Below, piece by piece: positions 58,723 through 64,000 of a stretch of 64,000 nucleotides of DNA. Every line of letters begins with the position of its first letter. Within the stretch, counting starts at the first letter, position 1. Made by a program: the position numbers and the translations under genes. The notes under the pieces are model-generated. The model was not told the DNA's origin. It did no database searches and worked only from the letters and a program-made list of their open reading frames with translations. Origin of the DNA: Piromyces finnis (taxonomy: Eukaryota > Neocallimastigomycota > Neocallimastigomycetes > Neocallimastigales > Neocallimastigaceae); the NCBI GenBank assembly GCA_002104945.1, contig MCFH01000004.1, forward strand, positions 1,340,001-1,404,000. Reading direction: 5' to 3'.

Positions 58723-59340
58723 TACCAAATAGTTTCCTTTTACTTGAAATAAGTTAATGTGTTGTGTGTATACATAAATAATATATATAATTAATAAATG
58801 TTTATTGACATTACAATTTCATTTATATATTCCAATCAATATTACTAACATGAAAATTTATCAATTTCAATTGCTTTTTGACAATCATTGATAGCTTCTT
58901 CAAATTTCTTTAATCTTATATAACATAATGCACGATTAGTAAAATATACGATATTTCCTGAATCTTTTATCTTTTTAATATCAAAATTGAACATTGTAAT
59001 TATTATAAATTAGAATTTATTATAAAAATAAAAAAAAATAATAATTATTATTTTTTCATTAAATATCGAATTATTATTATTTTATTTTATTTTATTTTTT
59101 ACAATTGCTGTGGTATATTCTTTTATAGCTTCTTCATATTGCTGAATAAAATTTTAAATAATAATATTAAAATGATAAAAAAGTTAAGCGTCTTATTATA
59201 TATATATCTTTCTTTAATACTATTAAAAAAAAAAAATCCTTGTTTAATTTTATAATTATAAAATAAATATTTACTTCTCTTTTAAAAAATATATTTCCTT
59301 GCAGTTTATGCTTTTCAGCTTCCTGATGCATATAATCCAT
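56971..59340 (-). CDS. stub1: CHIP/STUB1-like U-box E3 ubiquitin ligase
   Basis: Twelve exons in transcript order: 59275-59340, 59103-59141, 58850-58970, 58726-58742, 58539-58611, 58291-58380, 58080-58152, 57849-57930, 57687-57743, 57486-57571, 57178-57287, 56971-57020; 287 residues (human CHIP 303). Seen: three TPR motifs ([48 protein letters not shown]), a charged coiled-coil hairpin, then a U-box with [25 protein letters not shown] and [11 protein letters not shown], ending GWAIDS. This TPR, coil, U-box order is specific to CHIP. Known role: binds the C-terminal EEVD of Hsp70/Hsp90 and ubiquitinates chaperone clients with UBC E2s. Exon 4 is 17 nt. Introns 3 and 5 start GTTA and intron 11 starts GTTT. 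A TTG-initiated upstream extension was ignored. Confidence 0.94.
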
Positions 59341-61768
59341 TTTTTGTCTTTTTGAGGAGTACAACTTTAAAAAATTTTAAATTGAAATTTGTATATATTT
59401 AATTTTTTTTATTTGAAATTTATTTTTTTTTTTAATTATTATTAAGCCTATAAAAATAAAATAAAATAAAAATTAATATACCATTCGGTATAAATTTTAA
59501 TAAAAAATAAATAAAAGTAATTGAAAAAGTAATTGAAATAAAAAAAATAAATTACAAATTTTAAAATTAATTTTTTTTTTTTATAATAAAAATTTATATA
59601 TAGTTGTTTTGGGTTATATACCTTTTTGATAAGAAGACCTTCTTTTTTTATTATTTTAAGTTTTTATTTGTTTTATTTTGTTTTTAAATGTTAAAATTAA
59701 ACATAAAGAAAATAATTAGATATGAAAAATCAAATGATTTTAAAAATTTTAAATTTCATATTTTTTTTATTTTTATATATAATATCTATTTTATTTAAAA
59801 AAAGGAAAAAAAAAAAAAAAAAAGAATTGTTGCTCATAACAAAAAATAATAATTCCTTTTTAATTTATTAATATATGGGATAATATATTTATAATATATT
59901 TTCAACACATTTAATTTATTTAACAAAGAAATAAAAAATTGTTGTATAAATTATACTAGGTGGAAAATTTTCCATTATCTAAAAAAAAAAAAAGTTAATT
60001 GTTTAAAAAAAGGAACCTTTCTTTTATATAATAATAATTTTCTTTAACTAAATTTTAATAATTAGGACAAAAAAATAAAATATAATCTTTTTATTTTAAT
60101 AAAACTTTTGACCAGTTGGTTCAAAAATAAATAAATGGATAGATATTTAATAGAAATAATCCATAATATATAGTTAGAGAAAAAAGTAGGAAAAAAAAGA
60201 TAATCATTAATAACTTTTTCATTAATCATATTTAACCAAAAAAGATACTATACTTTTTGGATTTATTTCTCTTTTTTAATTTTTAGGGGATAAATATAAA
60301 TAATATCTTATTAAAATATAAAATTGTTTGATTGTTCAACTCTCTCTGAAAATCGTACTGTAAAGAAAGAAAAGAGATATGCACTCTACCTAATAAATAT
60401 GAAATAAAATATATATTTATCATTTAGATAATAATAGGATAGTGTGAGTTGTTTATTAAATCCTTTTTATGCCTCCAATAATGATTTCATTTATCAAAAG
60501 TATTAACGCCGGACCTTGAGTAGGAAAATATTTTAAAAATGGTTCTTTTTGTCATATTGATTGATATAATTCTTAATGATATTAGATGATCCCTACTAAA
60601 CCCATTGAAAAAAAAAAAAAAAAAGTTTCATAAAACTAGCCTTAATGATAAGAATAATTTTTTGTAAGAGAAAAAGAAAAGAAAACATTTACCTTTAGAT
60701 ATTATGAAATATGTTTTTTTTTTTTAAAAAAAAAAAAAAAAAGAAGGCAGAAGAATATTTTAAAACCTTTATTTTTTTTCTTTTAGACTAAGAAGTCCTT
60801 TATTATTTTAAATAAAAAATTATAACATATGTATATTTAAAAAATAATAATAATAATAATAATAATAATTAAATATAAATAAATATAAAAATTATTCTAG
60901 TCATTTTAAAGTAAGAAGGATCATTATAAATGTAATTAACTCAGCATCAGAGATCATAATTTAGTACATCACCATGAGTTGTACTAATTTTCTTGATTGC
61001 TATTTTTAAACCTTTTAATCATTGTTAGTTCAATAAATCATTATGATTATTAGAAAATTCCACATCAAATAAAAATAAAAAAAGTCTTTATTCGGAGATA
61101 TCACGTTTCATGAATACTAATTTTATTAAAATTTTCTCTCAACAACCCTAACAACTCATCACGAATTAATGATAAAATTCTATTTTTTCTTTAACTATAA
61201 TCTTTTAACATGATATATTAAAATAATTAAATATATATATATATATGGACCAAAATCTTTTTATATTTAATAAAAGAAAAAACTTTTCTTTTGTAAATAG
61301 GAATAAGAAATATTTACATTCAAAAGATATATTTATATTCAAAAGGTAGTAAAATAAAAAAATAGAAAAATATGTAATTTTTTTTTTCTTTGTTTAATTA
61401 TAATGTATCCTTCACAGAAAAGCATATAATATAAAAAAAACCATAATTTTTATTATTCACTGAATAATTCCTTTAGTTTTTAATTTTTTTTTTTTTTTTG
61501 GCCGTTAATGTACACTCTATGTACCCTTTCTTTAAACATATTGCAATATCAAGTTTTTCAATTTTTTTCTATTTTCCATAAACTAAATAATAAAATGTAT
61601 TAATAATATACTATTTTATGAATAGTATACTATTTTATTGAATAGTTTTTTTTTTTATTGTTATATTTTATTTTTATTTTTTATTTTTTTTATATTTTAT
61701 TATTTTCTTAATTTTTTCTTTTTTATTCTATTTTAGTTTTTTTTTTTTCTATTTTTTGTTTAAATTAC
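59341..61768. other. Intergenic region upstream of stub1
   Basis: 2.4 kb between the fkbp2 stop and the stub1 start, both on the minus strand. From about 60300 to 61210 the sequence is less repetitive and less AT-rich than other spacers. It contains segments such as ACGCCGGACCTTGAGTAGG (near 60508) and a perfect 8-bp stem TTAGTACA/TGTACTAA (60961-60987). No frame longer than about 60 codons. An RNA gene or regulatory region is possible but not demonstrated. Confidence 0.45.
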
Positions 61769-62780
61769 TTATAATTCTTCCTTTGCACGGTCTTCAACTA
61801 TTTTTATTAAAATTGAAAAATAATAAAATATACATATATATAAATGTATAAATAAAAAAATTAATATTTAATAAATATATATATTATTATTAAAAAAAAA
61901 AAGGCATACTCTTTAATAATTCAACTTCGAAAACTAAATCAGAGTTTGGTGGAATCTTTTGACCAGCACCATTATTACCGTAACCTAATTCAGATGGAAT
62001 AAGTAATTTTCTCCTATAAAATTTAATAATAAATAATAATACCAAAATATAAAAAAAGATATATATTAATAACTCAAATTTCAAATGACCCCTTTTAAAA
62101 ATAATATTTATTATATTTAAATATTTATTTAAAAAAAAAAAACTAGTTCTTCTTACTTTTCACCGACGCACATGTCGATCATACCCTTTTCCCAACCTTG
62201 AATAACTTGGTCAGCACCTAAAACAAATCTGAATGGAGTAGTTTCACCATATCTGTCTTCAGTACTGTCGAATTCAAGCTTAGTTTCAAGTAAACTACCC
62301 TTGTATTTAACAGTTAAGGTATCACTATTATTACAAATATATATATAATATTTAATAAATTAAATATTTATATTAATATCATTTTCTTTTTTTAAAAAAA
62401 AAATAAACTATTGATTTATTATATTATCTTTTTTCAATCATATTAAATAAACCCATTTATGTTTCAAGAAAAAAAAATTATAATAAAATATTAATAGAGT
62501 ATATATAAAATTGAGTATATATAACTATTTTATTTCATACTATATTATTATTTTTATAATATCTTTTTCCTTTTTTTTTTTTTTTTTTACTTTTTATAAA
62601 TAATATAATTTCGGGATGATATAAATATTATTTCATCAATTTCATTTACCCTTTCTTTGATTTTCTAGTACATTCTCTTGGTCTGTATCTAACACCAATT
62701 TGTAATTGCTTAAGCTTCTTGGCTTCAGCAATAGCAACGAGAACTAATAAAGCGAAAAGTAAAAGGAAATTCTTATTCAT
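61769..62780 (-). CDS. fkbp2: FKBP2-type peptidyl-prolyl isomerase of the secretory pathway
   Basis: Four exons in transcript order: 62650-62780, 62157-62324, 61910-62013, 61769-61797; 143 residues. Seen: signal peptide (about residues 1-21, leucine-rich core, likely cut near AEA), then [12 protein letters not shown], an FKBP domain with [44 protein letters not shown] and [28 protein letters not shown], and C-terminal KEEL. The aromatic and Asp residues of the rapamycin/FK506 pocket (Tyr, Phe, Asp, Val-Ile, Trp, Tyr) are kept. Known role: prolyl cis-trans isomerase assisting folding in the ER; the KEEL tail fits KDEL-type retrieval. One Cys pair (in REC and DMC) matches the disulfide-type pattern of FKBP13. 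Start ATG is set by the signal peptide. Confidence 0.96.
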
Positions 62781-62916
62781 TTTTAAAGATTGTGGGTTTT
62801 TTTTTTTTGTTTTGTTTTTGTTTTAAATTTACTTCTTGATTGTTTATTTTTAAAAAAGAAAAAAAAATTTTTTTACCTTTTAAATTTTTATTATATCAAT
62901 AAAACATGAATTATCC

Positions 62917-62918
62917 AT

Positions 62919-63009
<91 letters not shown>

Positions 63010-63018
63010 TTCATTCAT

Positions 63019-63077
<59 letters not shown>

Positions 63078-63094
63078 TTCATTTATTTATTCAT

Positions 63095-63129
<35 letters not shown>

Positions 63130-63165
63130 TTCGTTTATTTATTTATTTGTTTATTTATTTATTCC
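62917..63165. repeat. (TTTA)n microsatellite
   Basis: About 62 tetranucleotide units with scattered TTCA, TTCG and TTTG variants, 140 bases upstream of the fkbp2 start codon. It reads as a spurious Phe-Ile-Tyr-Leu frame. Confidence 0.97.
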
Positions 63166-63650
63166 TATTGATTGATACATTTATTTAGTTAATTATTGAT
63201 TCATTCATTGATTTTATGGGAGGTGAAATGCTATAAATTTATTATTTTATTTATAGATCTTCTCCTATTTTAAACTAAAAATTTAATTTATTTTTGTTAC
63301 AAAAATTACTATTTTCAATTAAATTAAATTATTTGTGTTCATTTTATTGGCTAAATTAAAATTCTTATGATACATTTTTACCAAAATAATGTAATTAAAA
63401 AAAACTTTATTTTTTCTTAACCTTTTTTCTACAGGAACTTTTATATTTAAACATAGGCATATATTTATTATAACAACTATAAGAAATAGTATTTTAAAGT
63501 ATTTTAAAATGACATTAATGATTATTTTTATGGTTTACTTTTTTTAAATAAAAAAAATGTATCAAATAATAAGAAATGAAACAAAAAATAAAAAAAAAAA
63601 AACCCAAATAAAAAGTTACACAAAAAAATATAATTAAATTTTTAATTATT

Positions 63651-64000
63651 ATTAGTATTAATACGTAGTATTAGCATTATTAGTATTAGTATTAATACGT
63701 AGTATTAGCATTATTAGTATTAGTATTAGTATTAGTATTAGTATTAGTATTAGTATTAGTATTAGTATTAGTATTAGTATTAGTATTAGTATTAGTATTA
63801 GTATTAGTATTAGTATTAGTATTAGTATTAGTATTAGTATTAGTATTAATACGTAGTATTAGTATTAGTATTAGTATTAGTAGTAGTATTAGTATTAGTA
63901 TTAGTATTAGTATTAGTATTAGTATTAGTATTAGTATTAGTATTAGTATTAGTATTAGTATTAGTATTAGTATTAGTATTAGTATTAGTATTAGTATTAG
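63651..64000. repeat. (TTAGTA)n satellite with TACGTA-containing interruptions
   Basis: Hexanucleotide array of about 50 units reaching the window edge. The left end has two tandem 34-bp units of the form ATTAATACGTAGTATTAGC plus TTAGTA repeats, and a further ATACGTAG interruption occurs near 63849. The full length is unknown because the window stops. Confidence 0.95.

Larger units (their letters stand above)
62781..64000. other. Intergenic and satellite-rich right edge
   Basis: Upstream region of fkbp2 followed by a long TTTA array, about 480 bases of unremarkable AT-rich sequence, and a TTAGTA array running off the end of the window. No gene seen. Confidence 0.6.

Noticed and set aside
59341-59364. 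Upstream in-frame extension of stub1 beginning with TTG
   Set aside because: Non-ATG start; the ATG at 59338-59340 gives a family-like N-terminus.
62906-63175. 89-codon Phe-Ile-Tyr-Leu repeat frame
   Set aside because: Direct translation of the TTTA microsatellite.
63651-64000. Telomere-like array
   Set aside because: The unit TTAGTA is not the G-rich AG-type telomere repeat known for dictyostelids, and it contains TACGTA interruptions.

Overview
The window looks like a stretch of a dictyostelid social amoeba nuclear genome, most likely close to Dictyostelium discoideum. The DNA is extremely AT-rich, with homopolymer A/T tracts and trinucleotide runs everywhere. Genes are broken by many short, almost pure A/T introns with GT-AG ends. 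Codons end in A or T, and proteins carry Asn, Ser or Gln runs. No bacterial operon signals, tRNA, rRNA or intact transposon were recognised. Fourteen protein-coding genes were reconstructed by hand by joining exons in frame. Every gene closes as an uninterrupted reading frame, and 13 match known eukaryotic families.

Layout: rad51C (+, 238-2083) and the ribosome-biogenesis WD protein wdr74/Nsa1 (+, 2540-4650) come first, followed tail-to-tail by nip7 (-, 5409-6673). Next is a glucan-branching locus: a diverged branching-enzyme paralog (-, 7586-11488), an unrecognised modular secreted protein (+, 12763-15531) and a canonical branching enzyme (+, 17528-21420). Then come the ER-associated-degradation receptor SEL1L/Hrd3 (+, 23976-28536), a class II DYRK kinase with a huge low-complexity tail (+, 32759-36651), splicing factor SF3B4 (-, 39173-41643) and the proteasome adaptor ECM29 (-, 42337-50665). 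ECM29 is divergent to Mediator subunit MED21 (+, 51267-52447). A Ras-family GTPase (-, 53272-54690), the U-box ligase CHIP/STUB1 (-, 56971-59340) and a secretory FKBP2-type prolyl isomerase with a KEEL tail (-, 61769-62780) complete the set. Four genes (SEL1L, ECM29, CHIP, FKBP2) concern protein quality control, and two adjacent genes (wdr74, nip7) concern 60S subunit assembly. Nothing in the sequence proves these are more than chance neighbours.

Gene-free stretches are mostly low complexity. Exceptions are an imperfect hairpin with ~50-bp arms (30004-30124), a tandem-plus-inverted repeat (31083-31197), a 32-bp dispersed repeat found twice 22.8 kb apart (15831 and 38612), and a compositionally complex segment upstream of CHIP (about 60300-61210). 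The right edge runs into long (TTTA)n and (TTAGTA)n satellites.

The most interesting parts are the branching-enzyme pair and the gene between the two enzymes. The paralogs share ten intron positions, an 18-nt micro-exon and gap-free exon-length correspondence. The upstream copy has lost a motif typical of eukaryotic enzymes. The gene between them is a secreted protein apparently built from repeated exon triplets joined by phase-0 introns.
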